This document shows, piece by piece, positions 47,293 through 61,510 of a stretch of 64,000 nt of DNA (within the stretch, counting starts at the first letter, position 1; every line of letters starts with the position of its first letter). The position numbers and the translations under genes were made by a program. The notes beneath the pieces were generated by a model, which was not told where the DNA came from, made no database searches, and was given only the letters and a program-made list of their open reading frames with translations. Source of the DNA: Paraspadella gotoi (Eukaryota > Chaetognatha); assembly GCA_051294375.1 (NCBI GenBank), contig CM119264.1, positions 9,745,907 through 9,809,906 of the forward strand, written 5' to 3'.

Positions 47293-47640
47293 TGAGAATG
47301 AGCTTGGCAGCTGTCTCCTCGGGTAATGATTCCACGTTTTACTCGTTCCAAATATATCGACAACACTGTATTTTCGAGTTCGTTTCTCGTTTTACTGTAG
47401 CATTTACTGTTTTCTTGAGTAAATTCCACCTATCGTCTCTCCGCTTTCACCCGGTGCCATCCCGGTGCTTGCCGATGTCTTGCTGTGCCATTAGATACCA
47501 TCCGATGCCATCCCGTTGCAACCCAGTTAAATCCGGTGCCTCCTTCAAACCGGAAATGCAAAAAAGAAAATCTCCAACGTTTTTCAAAAACATTTTTGAA
47601 GAAATAAAAAAAAAAATCTGAATTTCTTAAAATTCTGCAG
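46939..47640. other. gap (47093-47257), (GA)n, no confident gene
   Basis: A 165-N gap borders a (GA)n tract. A 109-residue frame (47292-47621) covers a degenerate GATGCCATCCCG-type tandem repeat and has no recognisable domain. Confidence 0.5.
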
Positions 47641-47849
47641 GCCGCCGACTCCGAAGACGAGGACGAAGACGACGACAACAATAGAGACGAAGAAAGACGT
47701 CGACGACGACAAAGTCGTCTCTGGCAAGATGTCGATGAAATTATGGGAAGCCATAATTCAGACGATGTCAGCGCCAAAGTCTACTTTTTTTGACGATGGT
47801 GACGACAAAGAGGCGAAGAAAACGGTTGACATCAAAGACGACAATAAAG
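47641..47849 (+). CDS. possible acidic coding exon
   Basis: Begins after TTCTGCAG and ends before GGTAAAG. Reads AADSEDEDEDDDNNRDEE, then RQSRLWQDVDEIMGSHNSDD. A run of seven T at 47785-47791 breaks the frame; one T fewer would continue into FFDDGDDKEAKKTVDIKDD up to the donor. Charged, low-complexity composition makes chance possible. Product unknown. Confidence 0.35.
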
Positions 47850-49365
47850 GTAAAGGTAGATAAAACGAGGACAAGGCAAGAGGTTGCCCGCTTCCAACGC
47901 TGCGGATAACCGACCCACGATCCACGATCCACAAACCACTACCACCCAACGACCACCTGCCACTCAGCGATTACCTCTGCTCTTCTTTTCCGTCATTTCC
48001 CGAGGAAAAATATGTCAGCGGCCCTGGCCACGCAGGGGGCGTGCATAATTTCGAAGAACTCAACCAAAACTTTCGAATCCCTCCCCTGAACCTGGAAAAT
48101 ATCTAGAGCCCCACGCATAACTTGCGTGTATCTGCCTCGAGAATTTGAAAGTCTAGTTTTATGTAAACCAAAAAAGAAAAAAAAGTTTGGAGAACCGGGC
48201 CGAGTTATTTACTCAAGATTTCGACCCTCGGATGAGATGCAACTGGCACCTCAATTANNNNNNNNNNNNNNNNNNNNNNNNNNNNNNNNNNNNNNNNNNN
48301 NNNNNNNNNNNNNNNNNNNNNNNNNNNNNNNNNNNNNNNNNNNNNNNNNNTTACCCATTCACTGGGAAAGTTTAATCGTTTGGTTATAAAGTTCGAAATT
48401 AATCACGGCCCCTTTCAGTAAAGCCTTCAAAGTCACTTGGATTTCGTCTTAATCAAAACCATTTTTAAATCTTTGAAGTTTACCTGTTTATTTTCTGTAA
48501 ACAGGTGTTACTCTCCACTTTTTTTTTGGCGACGCAGTTAATGACCTCGTTAGTGATTTGCAGGATTACAAAAAAAAATCGCAAAAAAAAAAAAGGTTCG
48601 TTAACTTCTCTGTTTGCATTTGAATTCCTATCCGACTAACTCTATATTCCCAGTCGCCAGAATTTTCACTATCCTCCACGTATCCAGTATCACCTATCCT
48701 CACTCAGGACTGAGAGGCGTGTACCGCAGGAGTCGGCGGTCGTGCTGCGGCGAGGGAAGCTGAAGGGTTTTGTTATTGTTGTGTGTTGTTGTTGTTGTTA
48801 TGCAAACGAGCTAGCGATGTTGATCTTAGAGTCATTGGGAACAGTTTTCATACAGGCTCAAATAATAAAATGATAATATAATATAATAATACGAGTATAT
48901 TAGAAGATTAATTACGTTTTGGCAACGAGTGTAATATTAAAAGATAGAGTAATTTGGGTCGAGGAGGGAAATGATCTTAAACACTAACAATCGCTGGAAC
49001 AGCTCGCGAAAATCTTCTATTCTTTATCATTTACGTCCAATACTTTAAATATTAACTACAACAAATTTTAACATAAACGAAAAAAATTTTTTTTCCCTTT
49101 GCGCAACAAAAGCGCCTACGTCATTGAAACTCGCTTCTTCATTTCCAGGGATTTCGAGTTTTTGTAAAAAGAAATGAGTTGAGAGATGAGGGAGAAGGAG
49201 CGACCGAATTCGAAACTTAATGACGCATAAGAGCCAGAGAGCGAGAGGAAAACGAGAGCTCTCTCTCTCTATCTGTCTCTTTATAATTTATAATTCATAA
49301 AATTCAGCTCCTTGTATTTTGGATGCTAGTGCGGAGTACAATAAGTATTCCCCGATCTAATACTT
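47850..49365. other. no gene seen; gap 48258-48350
   Basis: A 93-N gap, scattered purine tracts and a (TTG)n run near 48775. Nothing else is supported. Confidence 0.5.
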
Positions 49366-49442
49366 AAGGGAGTGGTCTTTTCATACAATTGAAACATTCT
49401 TTGAAATATTTCCACTTCATTGAGAGGGAAGCCAGGTCTCTG

Positions 49443-49446
<4 letters not shown>
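49366..49446 (+). repeat. dispersed 80-bp repeat, also at 55745-55830
   Basis: AAGGGAGTGGTCTTTTCA, CATTCTTTGAAATATT and GAAGCCAGGTC occur in the same order at 55745-55830, each with small differences. The repeat lies just outside the second inverted duplication. Confidence 0.7.
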
Positions 49447-49481
<35 letters not shown>

Positions 49482-50964
49482 TAAAGATAGAATTAGTAAT
49501 TTGAAGATGGAGCCAGCGTTGTCGACGGCAGTTGGGACATGGCGGTTGGCGGCTGCTTCAGGTGGGAGAAAGAAGCCGGAGTAGAATTTTTGCGACTGGA
49601 GTGTGATTATGGCAGATTAGCACGAGAATCAGTCATTTCCTATCACCAAAACAAAACAAAACAAAACAAAAAATTAAGCTGCAAAAAAAAAAGAACTAAA
49701 CAAAATAAAAACAAAAAATAAAATCTTAAATCTGCTTATAGAACGATACAAAGTTATTTTTACGAAAAATAAAAAAATTTCACAACTGAGCCACAATTTA
49801 CTCCCACAGCCTCTGTACTCTTTTCACTTACCTCGACATAAAGCTGGTTCTCCTTTCCCATAGACTCAGACCTTCTTCACCTCAGAAAACCTCAATCGTC
49901 TCTCGTTCACATCGAAAACTAATTATCTTTTCGATCCTCCACTTTTACTCCCTTTTCTTTCAATTTTCTTTTTCTTTCTCTTTCTTTTTCTTTTTCTTTC
50001 TCTTTCTTTTTCTTTTTCTTTCTCTTTCTTTTTCTTTCTTCTCTCTTCTTTTTTCTTTCTTCTCTCTTCTTTTTTCTTTCTTCTTATTNNNNNNNNNNNN
50101 NNNNNNNNNNNNNNNNNNNNNNNNNNNNNNNNNNNNNNNNNNNNNNNNNNNNNNNNNNNNNNNNNNNNNNNNNNNNNNNNNNNNNNNNNNNNNNNNNNNN
50201 NNNNNNNNNNNNNNNNNNNNNNNNNNNNNNNNNNNNNNNNNNNNNNNNNNNNNNNNNNNNNNNNNNNNNNNNNNNNNNNNNNNNNNNNNNNNNNNNNNNN
50301 NNNNNNNNNNNNNNNNNNNNTTCTTTTCCGACGACGCGCCGCGTTTCTTTTCAAAATTTGTGTTATTAATTTTATGATTTTGAAACTGGAAGCGCAATGG
50401 GCAAACGTAGATTAGAAGAGTACGTGGTCATGTTTCACTCGTTAAGTTTCAAAATTCTTCTATGTAATACATACATACATACATACATACATACATACAT
50501 ACATACATACATACATACACACATACATACATACAAACATACATACATACATAAATACATACATACATACGTAAATACTATGTATGTATAACAGCTTAAA
50601 GAAGGCAAAACGGACAGTAAAACTAAAAATAGAAACGGCTTTTTTTAAACGCACCGACCGGGATTTAATAAACCCGCATTTTGAAATTGAATATCAAAAG
50701 AATCCATCTCCCACTACAGAGACCACCCCGGTCCACCACCCCCACCACCGACCAGGTCCACCGCCCCATTTTTATTCGACGTCGTTTACGAAATGAAAAG
50801 GAAAGAGGCTCGATGAGGGTGGGACGGCGTCGGGCCAGAAATTGATGGTGAGGCTTGATTGAGGTAATTGAATGTCAGACCGCAGCAGGAGGTGATGGGG
50901 TTGGTCTTGGAGAATTGAGAGGGAGAGAGGGAGGGATCTCACCTTGCTCTTGGAGCAAGGGTGA
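49447..50964 (+). repeat. second inverted duplication, left arm
   Basis: Reverse complement of 51712-53540. Landmarks are GTTTTGTTTTG against CAAAACAAAAC, GGAGCCAGCGTTGTCGACG at 49509 against CGTCGACAACGCTGGCTCC at 53469, and TGGTCTTGGAG at 50903 against TTCCAAGACCA near 51765. The arm ends at the 25-N gap 50965-50989. A 232-N gap (50089-50320) falls where the other arm has its long A tract. An open frame at 49539-49721 has no recognised product. Confidence 0.9.
50468..50590 (+). repeat. (ATAC)n microsatellite
   Basis: CATACATACATACATAC with a few interruptions. Mirrored as (GTAT)n at 52100-52230. Confidence 0.95.
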
Positions 50965-50989
50965 NNNNNNNNNNNNNNNNNNNNNNNNN

Positions 50990-51048
50990 CATGCGAATGA
51001 GTTTGATTTAAAAAGGGTTCACGATTTTTTATTTATGAGCTTCCAAAC

Positions 51049-51088
<40 letters not shown>

Positions 51089-51373
51089 GTCTCTCTCTCC
51101 TCTCTTCTCTCCTCTCTCTCTCTCATCTCTCTCTCTCGTCCTCCATTTTTCCCCATCGTCGCGCCATTGTCTTTTCAACCCTTTTGTCCCTCTGCTGGGT
51201 CCTTCGCACCGCGGTCATTAGCTTTTACTGTTCATTATAAAAACTTGAATAGAAGTCGAAGGTATGGAAACGGACTTGAACTTCGCGTCGCCTCCCACCT
51301 ATTTTTATCGAGAATTCTCTCCGTTCTCGTTCTCTCTCTTCTCTCTCTCTCTCTCTCTCTCTCCTCTCTCCGT

Positions 51374-51424
<51 letters not shown>

Positions 51425-51711
51425 TCCTTAATTAAAATTATGATGCATCAATTATTAATATCCTTTACTTTAAGTATCCTATTGTCCACAAACAGTGCCC
51501 TAATAGAGTTTCTTCGCCGTCGTCGCCTGTCTTTATTTTAACAGGTAAAGGTAAAGGCCAATAGGTTTCATTTTCATTTGTCAATACATTCATCTACTCA
51601 CGTCAGTGTCATCTTTAATCCTTGACTGCCTTAACGTCTAGACATTCTGTATCGAACACCAACTAATCTCTATTAAAGTATATAAATAGTAGAGTGTACT
51701 ATATTTATTTC
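50990..51711 (+). repeat. spacer of second palindrome with (TC)n arrays
   Basis: Unique sequence between the arms, with TC arrays at 51051-51140 and 51336-51421. The 228-residue frame crossing it is N plus TC-repeat translation. Confidence 0.75.
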
Positions 51712-53524
<1,813 letters not shown>

Positions 53525-53621
<97 letters not shown>

Positions 53622-53698
53622 AAAAAACTTTTTTACTAATTAAAAACGGAGAGTAAGAGTGGGAGCAAATTAGAAAAAAGATGGGGGGAAAAGAGAGA

Positions 53699-53790
<92 letters not shown>

Positions 53791-53800
53791 GAGAGAAGAA
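53525..53800 (+). repeat. (TC)n then (GA)n arrays
   Basis: TC dinucleotides at 53525-53614 and GA at 53703-53789, separated by about 90 bases, so they could fold on each other. Confidence 0.9.
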
Positions 53801-53879
53801 GAGAGTCCAGTGAAATCATCGGGTGGCGTCCGACGAAGTGAGGGTGAAAATAATCAGAGTAAAACGGAAGTGAGTCAAT

Positions 53880-55172
53880 TGAGTTGAAAAGAGAGGAAAG
53901 AAGAGAAAAATAAGAAAAGGAGAAAAGAAAAATACGACAAAGGAAGAAAAAAATCAAAAAAAATAAGAAAAGGGAAAGGAAAGATACGACACAAGGAGGA
54001 AGTAAATTTAAAAAATTAAAAAAGGAGATAAGGAAAGAAGCATAGAAAAAAAGGAGGAAGAGAATAAAAAAAAAAAAAGAAAATGAAGAAAGGAAAGATA
54101 CGAAAAAGGAGAAGAGAAATTTAAAATAAGAAAAGGAGAAAGAAAGATACCAACAAAGGAGGAAGAGAAAATTTTAAAAAAAGAAAGGAGAAAGGAAAGA
54201 TAAGACAAGGAGGAAAAATCGAAAAAAATAAGAAAAGGGGAAAAAGGGAAAGATACGAACAAAGGAGGAAGATATATTTTAAAAAGGAGAAAAGGAAAAG
54301 ATACAAAAAAGGAGAAGAGAAATTTAGAAAAATAAAAGGAAAAAAGGAAAGATATGAGAAAGGAGGAAGAAAAATTTAAAAAATAAGAAAAGGAGGAAAA
54401 AGGAAAAAATAACGAACAAAAGGAGGAAGAAAAATTTAAAATAAAAAAAAGGAGAAGAAAAGTACGACAAAGGAGGAGAGAAATTTAGAAAAAAGAAAAG
54501 GAAAAAAGGAAAGATACGACAAAGGATGAAAGAGAAATTTAAAAAATAAGAAAAGGAGAAAAGAAGATACAACAAAGGAGGAAGAAATTTAAAATAATAA
54601 AATGAGAAAGGAAAGTTATGACAAAGGAGGATGAGAAATAATAAAATAAGAAAAGGAGAAAAGGAAGATCAAAAGGAGGAAGAGATTTAAAAAAAAGAAA
54701 AGAAAAAAAGGAAGATATGAGAAAGGAGGAAAGAGAAATTTAAAAAATAAGAAAAGGAAAAAAGAAAGATACGACAAAGGAAGAAGAGAATTTAAAAAAG
54801 AAGAAAAAGGAGAAAAGGAAAGATAAACAGGAGGAAGAGAAATTTAAAAAGAAAAGGAGAAAAGGAAAGATACGACAAAGGAATAGAGAAATTTAAAAAA
54901 TAAGAAAAGGAGAAAAGGAAAGATAAAAAAAAGGAGGAAGAGAAATTTAAAAAAAAGAAAAGGAGAAAAGGAAAGATACGACAAAGGAGGAAGAAAAATT
55001 TAAAAAATAAGAAAAGGAGAAAAAGAAAGATACAACAAAGGAGGAAGAGAAAGTTAAAAAAATAATAAAAGGAGAAAAGGAAAGATACAAAAAAGAGGAA
55101 GATAAATTTTAAAAAAAGAAAAGGAGAAAAGGAAAGATACAACAAAGGAGGAAGAGAAATTTAAAAAAAGAA
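53880..55172 (+). repeat. purine-only satellite, about 53-bp unit, about 24 copies
   Basis: The marker GGAAAGATACGACAAAGGAG recurs roughly every 53 bases (for example near 53975, 54087, 54140, 54246, 54505, 54760, 54863, 54970, 55022, 55129) with a AGAAATTTAAAAAATAAG partner. The plus strand is almost all purine for 1.3 kb except short T runs and the C of the marker. Phe/Leu/Ser frames on the minus strand are repeat translations. Confidence 0.9.
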
Positions 55173-55367
55173 ATCTTCAAATTTCCTTCTGCGATATTTT
55201 ATTGGTAACAAGAGCGCTGTGAAAAAAAGAATATATGAATTATTATAAAATATATATGACTATGAATTCATGACATAAGATAGCGCGACGAAAAGGAATG
55301 TGACGGCCGCACGGTTGTTGTTGTTATTTTGTGGTTGTTGTTGTTGTTGTTGTTGTTGTTGTCTCAG
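55173..55367 (+). repeat. short unique stretch and (TTG)n tract 55315-55360
   Basis: TTG triplets run up to a CTCAG acceptor-like site. Confidence 0.7.
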
Positions 55368-55456
55368 ACAAAAACTTGGGCTTTGTCCGGGTTGAAGAGG
55401 ACGACGGCGTCGATGACGGAATGAATGAGGGCGACTCAAACTCAGTCTTTCCCTAG
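55368..55456 (+). CDS. possible terminal coding exon
   Basis: After TTGTCTCAG the frame reads KNLGFVRVEEDDGVDDGM and NEGDSNSVFP, then TAG at 55454-55456. GC-rich third positions contrast with the surroundings. No upstream exon is identified, so the product is unknown. Confidence 0.3.
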
Positions 55457-55489
55457 AAAGTTATAATAAGAAACGCAGAGAAAATTGAA

Positions 55490-55715
55490 AGAGGAAAAGA
55501 AAAGAAAAAAAAAAAAAAGGAAAACAAAGAAAAGAAAATGAAAGAAAAGAAAAATAAAAGAAAAGAAAAGAAGAGGAAAAAAAGAGAACAGAGAAAGAAA
55601 AATAAAAGAAAAGAAAAAGAAAAGATAAGAAAAGAAAAAGAAGAAAGAAAAGAAAAAGAAAAGAAAAAAAGAAAAGAAAAAAAGAAAAGAAAAGAAAAGA
55701 AAAAAATATAGAAAA
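55490..55715 (+). repeat. (AAAAG)n purine tract
   Basis: GAAAAGAAAAG-type repeats over about 220 bases. Confidence 0.9.
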
Positions 55716-55744
55716 ATATAAGGGATATTTTTAATATAAAATAT

Positions 55745-55830
55745 TAAGGGAGTGGTCTTTTCAAACAATTGAAAACATTCTTTGAAATATTATACCCACT
55801 TCATTGATAGGAAAGCCAGGTCACTGGGAG
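55745..55830 (+). repeat. dispersed 80-bp repeat, second copy
   Basis: Direct-orientation copy of 49366-49446. Confidence 0.7.
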
Positions 55831-55929
55831 TGAATAAATAAGACTGTGAGAGAGTCTTGATTGAAAGCTTGCAGAAGCCTTGCTATGTTATTATCTTGTA
55901 AGTGTGATGGAGGCCTTAAACCACCAAAG

Positions 55930-56005
55930 CCTGTCCAAAGTCAGGGACAAGATAGCTTATTTATTAAATGAATGGATAATTTATATATTGGTTGTACAAT
56001 TTTCA
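55930..56005 (+). repeat. dispersed 78-bp repeat, intergenic copy
   Basis: CCTGTCCAAAGTCAGGG, ACAAGATAGCTTATTTATT, AAATGAATGGATAATTT, ATTGGTTGTACAATTTTC. Closest to the apparent consensus. Confidence 0.75.
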
Positions 56006-57229
56006 TAAAAAAGAATTGATTCCTGGTAAAAAAAATGATGGTAATCGAGAATCGATAATGTACTAGAAAAGATTTTCATGGTTACAGAATATTAGACGCC
56101 TAAAGAGCAGAATCTAGGATTTTTTTGTATTGATTAATTTCGCAATTTCTTTGCCTCTACAATAAATAAACTTATTCACGATTTATTCGTCATTTATTCG
56201 ACATTTACGACTTTTGAGATTTATAAATCCATGCTCCATGTTAAAGCCAGTTCAACCTACGGCCGACGAATCGAACGCGCGACCCTCGAGGCATAAAAAA
56301 TAGTAAATATTTTCTAAATAAATCTATATATATATATATATTAATGTAAGAAAGAAATGGGAAGCGCCTTTTAAGAAAAAACTAACTTCCAGATGTTTTT
56401 ATAGTTGGCGCAGATGCTTGGAAAAAAAAAGGGAAAGCGTCGCCATTGAGTAATCAATTTATATTTATTTCATTACCGAAGGAGGAGAAGAGATACAAAT
56501 GATGAATTTTATTTCGCTTCCAAAGAAAAAAACCAAGCAAAGACAGAAAGGCAACTATTAACCCATGAATTGTTCCTCCCGAATGAATAATAAAGTCACA
56601 TAAAAAAATCGTAAAATAGTGTATTGTAAGGTCTAACGATACTCCATTCCAACATTACTTTATTCTTGTTAACTTAATTAAAGATTAATTCTTTTTAGTT
56701 TCGGATTTTGCGCTGAGGAAGGCTTGTACACTCGAGCCAAAACGTGTCCGTCAATGAAAAATTGTCGTTGTGAAAAGAATTCGTCTTTTATCTCAAAAAA
56801 ATAGTTTTGGATTAAAATATTTGTATTTTTTGTTTAACTGATCTTACGACATAATAAAAGAGGTAGATGAATAGTCTATCAACAAATGCTTAGTTAAATA
56901 TATATAAAAACTGTCACAAACATTTAGGGAAAATGTTCAAGATAAATTCTCGCTTCATTAAGTTTGATGTGGGAATGTACAGCAGAAGACGAGGCGATTC
57001 TTCTTTCTTCGGGCAAAAAGTTAAACAAGGCTCACAGCTTTCCAAAAATCATTAGGAATAAAAGGTCACCCTTCCAGCGACATTTTTTTTGGGATGTCAA
57101 AGGAAGAGAAAAAGAAAAGAAAAAAAAATAAGGAATGGGCGGAACGCGGCTTCTTCTGAAAAATGGGGAAGAATGAAAAATGGAGGAAAATCGGGAGGAA
57201 GTGGAGTGGGTAGGAGTGGGGGATGGGCT
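56006..57229. other. no gene seen
   Basis: AT-rich. The minus-strand Pro/Ser/Thr frame at its right end belongs to the minisatellite that follows. Confidence 0.5.
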
Positions 57230-57372
57230 TGGACTGTGGGCGAATCTGTGGGCGGATTTGCGGGCAGACGAGGTTGTGGGCGAATCTGTAGAAGGGTTTG
57301 GAGGGTTCGGGCGAGGTTGTGGGCGAATCTGAGAGGGTTTGGAGGTTTCGGGTGAGGTTGTGGGCGAATCTT
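57230..57372 (+). repeat. degenerate minisatellite
   Basis: GTTGTGGGCGAATCTG and GGTTTGGAGGGTTCGGG blocks recur about four times, giving a period near 50 with a half-length sub-unit at the left. Confidence 0.75.
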
Positions 57373-57818
57373 TTGTAGGGATGAAATGTTGGAATCGAAG
57401 ATGACTCAAAAAATTAGTTGCAGGAGAAAAAGGAAGAGGTGAACAGAAAAATAAGCAAAGCTATCAGAATTATTTAGCGCTATAAAGATTACTTTAAATC
57501 GCAGAATTAGTTCATATATTATATATTATATTTTAAGTCAATTTGGTGTCGAAAATCATTCATCACATTCATCTTATTAATATCGGGTCACGAAGACTCA
57601 CGTGATACTCGCTGGTACTCCATTCGTATTCACTTCGAAAGGTCAACTTCAAGATGGAGAATCGCAGTTGGAGTCGAAAGATAAATCACACACACACAAA
57701 AAAAGAAGGAATCAGACGAAAAAAAATCTTTCTCTGGCCGCCATTTCTTTTTCACTGATGGAGCAACTCGGCCGCTGTCCTTTTTAGAAGTGGATCCTCG
57801 ATAATGATTCCGTATCTT

Positions 57819-57820
<2 letters not shown>
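57373..57820. other. no confident gene
   Basis: A frame at 57602-57787 (GTPFVFTSKGQLQDGE) is mildly protein-like but has no start context or domain. Confidence 0.4.

Positions 57821-57898
<78 letters not shown>
57821..57898 (+). repeat. (GA)n microsatellite
   Basis: About 38 GA dinucleotides. Confidence 0.97.
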
Positions 57899-57901
<3 letters not shown>

Positions 57902-58199
57902 GACAGCCACGAGAGACAAGATAATAAATGGTTGACTCTTTAAGCTGATTTACGTGAAGAGGAACTTTAGTTTTAGTCTTTGACGTATTGAATACTGAGA
58001 ACTAACGTTCTATTGTTTTGATTAAAATTAAAATTCTGTCAGGCAGGAATCGTTAAAAATTATATTACAAATAAACGACGCATCCTTGGACTTGATTTAT
58101 AAATGGCGATTCTTTATTCTTAATAAATTTCCTAATGATAAAATAATCTAAAGCTATTGACATTAAGATTAAACAGAATAAAACTGGGGACGATGATAT

Positions 58200-58443
58200 C
58201 GAGGAAAGGAAAAAAAGGGAAGAAGAAAAGAAGAAAAGAAAAGAAGAAAAGAAAAGCAAAAAAGAAAAGAAAAGAAAAAAGAAAAGAAAAGAAAAGAAAA
58301 GAAAGAAAGAAAAGAAAAGATAAGAAAAGAAAAGCTTGGCTCTTTTCTCTTTTCTCTTTCCCCTTAATCCCGAACTCGTAAAGTCTCCTCAGTTCCTTCC
58401 AATGATTGGTCCTTTGTTCCCGGGCGTGACCGACTCCTCCCGC

Positions 58444-58488
<45 letters not shown>

Positions 58489-58490
58489 GA
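58200..58490 (+). repeat. (AAAAG)n tract and (TC)n microsatellite
   Basis: Purine tract 58200-58340 and TC repeat 58449-58486 with about 100 unique bases between. Confidence 0.9.
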
Positions 58491-59766
58491 GGTCCTCACC
58501 GCCACCAGAGGGCTGATTGGATCATCTGATCTTGATTCGAATTCGAGACGCGAGCGAAAAGCGCCGCTTTTGAATTTACCGCCTTTTAAGCTCCACCCAC
58601 TCTCGGTATTGAGGGTGGCTGGGTGGCGGGATGAGATCACTTGATAAGGAGGTCCAGGTACATTCAGATTAGCGGGCGTTGGGTGAAATCTCTAGAGTGG
58701 GATCATGTCAAGGATCGGTTTTGCCCCGATTCATTGCAGGATCACTTGGGGGAAGATTCCTCTGATATTTGGGAAAAAGAGAAAGATCGATCGAGTGAGT
58801 GATAATATGTAAGCAAGCAAATGTCGACGTTGTTACTTTTAATCTGTTGAAATTATAAAAACTTTTTGGTCGTTGACTCACAAAATCCATTGCCACAACA
58901 TTACCCATCATATTTTAGAAAAGAAAAAAAATCCCAAAGATTCTCTGAGATTGTCAGGGTCTCGTTAGCAAACTCAGCTCAGAACTTTGCCACAATATTT
59001 TCTACGCTCCACGCCCACTTCCGCTCCTCGCAGTTTGTTTTGTTTTGTTTTTCTTCCCTACGCGAGTTTCGACTCTTCACTTTTTTCCATTTCGAGACCA
59101 GCTCCTCCCCGCGGTGTCCTTCTTCAGTTATTCTCGCTTTAAGTTTAACTTATCTTTTTTTCTTTCAACTCACTTTTTTTTCCTTTTCTCAAGTCTCCCC
59201 TTAACAACGGCGGACCCTTTTTTTTTAGTGTTTTCTGGGACAAAATTGTTTTTTGTCGCAGCGAAAGCTCTTTGACTCCGGCTCTGTCTCTCTCTCTGTC
59301 ATTTTGTCTCTCTCTCATTGTCTCTTCGCGCATCGGATTATCGAGTTTTTTTCTCTCTCGCTCGAACTTCGAACGACCCATGATTGTCGAAAAAAGGAAC
59401 GCGTCTAATTGTCACTCTGGGCTATAATTGCACTCGTGACGGCTTTCAAAGTTCACTACGTAAGGAAAAAAGATTATAACAATAAAACAGTTTATAGTTA
59501 TAAATATAATGAAATAATAGCAAAGGAAAAACAAAATAAAAAACTGAGCTGTTGATACTTTCGCCATATTGCCTTATTAATTCGCCGAGATGTTCTTTGT
59601 TTTGGTCCAGTTCGGTCGCCGAGATTATTTCTTCGTTCTTCACCCATCATTGCCTTTTTGTTTTTCCGATATCCCCTTTCTTTGTTTTCTCCAACGAGCG
59701 ATCGGGTATTTTCATTGAGGTATCCTCTCTCTTTCTCTCTCTCTCCTCTTCTCTCTCTCTCTCTCC

Positions 59767-59804
<38 letters not shown>

Positions 59805-61140
59805 CTCTTCTCCGAATGCAAGAGAGCGGTGGAGAAGCCTTCTTTTGAAATATCATGGGGAGTGCCGGGGCCCTGAGGGTGAGGCGGGAAGGAGAATGGC
59901 GGGGTCGAAAATCAAATCTGGCAAGAGGGCAGCAGGAAAGTCGGAGAACCATGAAGAGAAGGAGAGGGGAGGACGGGTAGAAAAGAAAAGAAGCCTTTTA
60001 AGAAAAGAAGAGGAGAAAATTTAAAAGTACACACGAGAAATATAGGAATGAAAATAGGAAGAGGGCGCAGAGGGCAAAAGAAAAAAAGCATACGCCGAGT
60101 GGTCAAGAGAGGCAAAGAGCAGAAGATGCAGGGGAACGAAAGGTCGATTTGGCCGCGGTTAAGGGCCGCAATGATGAACCCAATAAAGTTAGAGTAGAGA
60201 AAGAGAGAGAGAGAGAGAGAGGAGAGAGAGTTAGAGAAGAATCTTTGAAAGGTCTATACCTTTTTATTATAGGCGAAGTCAAATTTTTTTTTCTGTCTAA
60301 GAATCGTTCAATATTTATGTATGTAATAAATGTATTTAATATCCGGTATATGCTGCATTTCTTTGTCTTATTATTCTGTGATCTACCGATCACACATTTC
60401 AATGAATAATTTTATTGTCCGTTCTGAAAAAAAAAAGTCGAGACAGAAAATTCGTCTTAAGACGAACTAATTTAAGTTCTGCGGAGAAAAACGATGGCTG
60501 TCAGCCGAAGGGTTCTATCGACGCGGCCTGTGAAAGAATTGAGCCATGAGGATTTCGCGGGCGTGGATTCGGAAAAAAAATAGAGATACAAGGAAATAAA
60601 TGGACTAATTACTTTGTTATCTCGCTATTCATATGCGAAAAGGTGGAGCAGAAAAGTATTTCCTAACGTCTTTCTTTATTTTACTTTTTTTTTTTCAAAG
60701 GCCTATTCTTTGATCGGAGTTCTGTTGTTAGCGAATAATTCTGTTAGCGTGATGTTTAATTCTTTTTCTATTCGTTCACATGTATTTTTTTCAATTCCAT
60801 TACTTCTTGTCTCAAAGGATTTACTTCTTCTCGGCTTTTTTATCTTTTATCTTTTTCTCTGTCGCTGGAAGGGGCAGGGGGCTGAGGCACGCCTCTTTTT
60901 TTTCTCCATGGAATTTTTTCCCGCCCCCCTTCGCAATTTCTGCCCGTGAGCGTTGGAAGAGAAGAGCGCTTGAAGCTTTGGAAAGAAGAGAGAGTAACAA
61001 TAAGATTTTGACTAAAGGATGCAAACGCTGTTGAATATGAAAAGAGATTACAAGCGATTTGCATCGCCCGATGATTAATTACATAAAACGTAATTACAGG
61101 GAAGATTTTGGAACAAATGAAAAAAATATATCAGCACTAA
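58491..61140. other. no confident gene; TC/GA tracts
   Basis: (TC)n near 59730-59812 and (GA)n near 60199-60232. Short frames starting MAGSKIKSGKRAAGKSE (59896) and MAVSRRVLSTRPVKELS (60494) are protein-like but end within 30-45 residues with no clear donor. Nothing firm. Confidence 0.45.
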
Positions 61141-61149
61141 AATTTCGCG

Positions 61150-61510
61150 TTCGCAACTCGGGAGAAAGAAATGATGAGAAAGATCCAGAAAAATCTTCTA
61201 AAGATCCATAGATAAGATTTCCCGATTTTATTCTGAATTTTATCCGTGACCGAATGAAATTACNNNNNNNNNNNNNNNNNNNNNNNNNNNNNNNNNNNNN
61301 NNNNNNNNNNNNNNNNNNNNNNNNNNNNNNNNNNNNNNNNNNNNNNNNNNNNNNNNNNNNNNNNNNNNNNNNNNNNNNNNNNNNNNNNNNNNNNNNNNNN
61401 NNNNNNNNNNNNNNNNNNNNNNNNNNNNNNCTTAAGATCCACTGATAAGATTTTCTGATTTTATTCTGAATTTTTATCCCGTGACCGAATGAAATTCACT
61501 CGAAAGTTTT
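61150..61510. repeat. direct duplication flanking gap 61264-61430
   Basis: AAGATCCA(T/C) followed by ATAAGATTT, GATTTTATTCTGAATTTT and GTGACCGAATGAAATT occurs at 61202-61263 and again at 61434-61497, on both sides of a 167-N gap. Overlapping contig ends are the likely cause. Confidence 0.88.

Noticed and set aside
47292-47621. 109-residue Cys/Pro-rich frame
   Set aside because: Covers a degenerate tandem repeat next to a GA array and a gap; no domain and no splice support.
53880-55172. Regular spacing of about 53 bases that could suggest a CRISPR-like array
   Set aside because: No distinct spacers, the unit is continuous low-complexity purine sequence, and the genome is animal.
56240-56295. 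Minus-strand GCGTTCGATTCGTCGG resembling a tRNA T-arm / box B
   Set aside because: No box A or cloverleaf partner could be found upstream on that strand.
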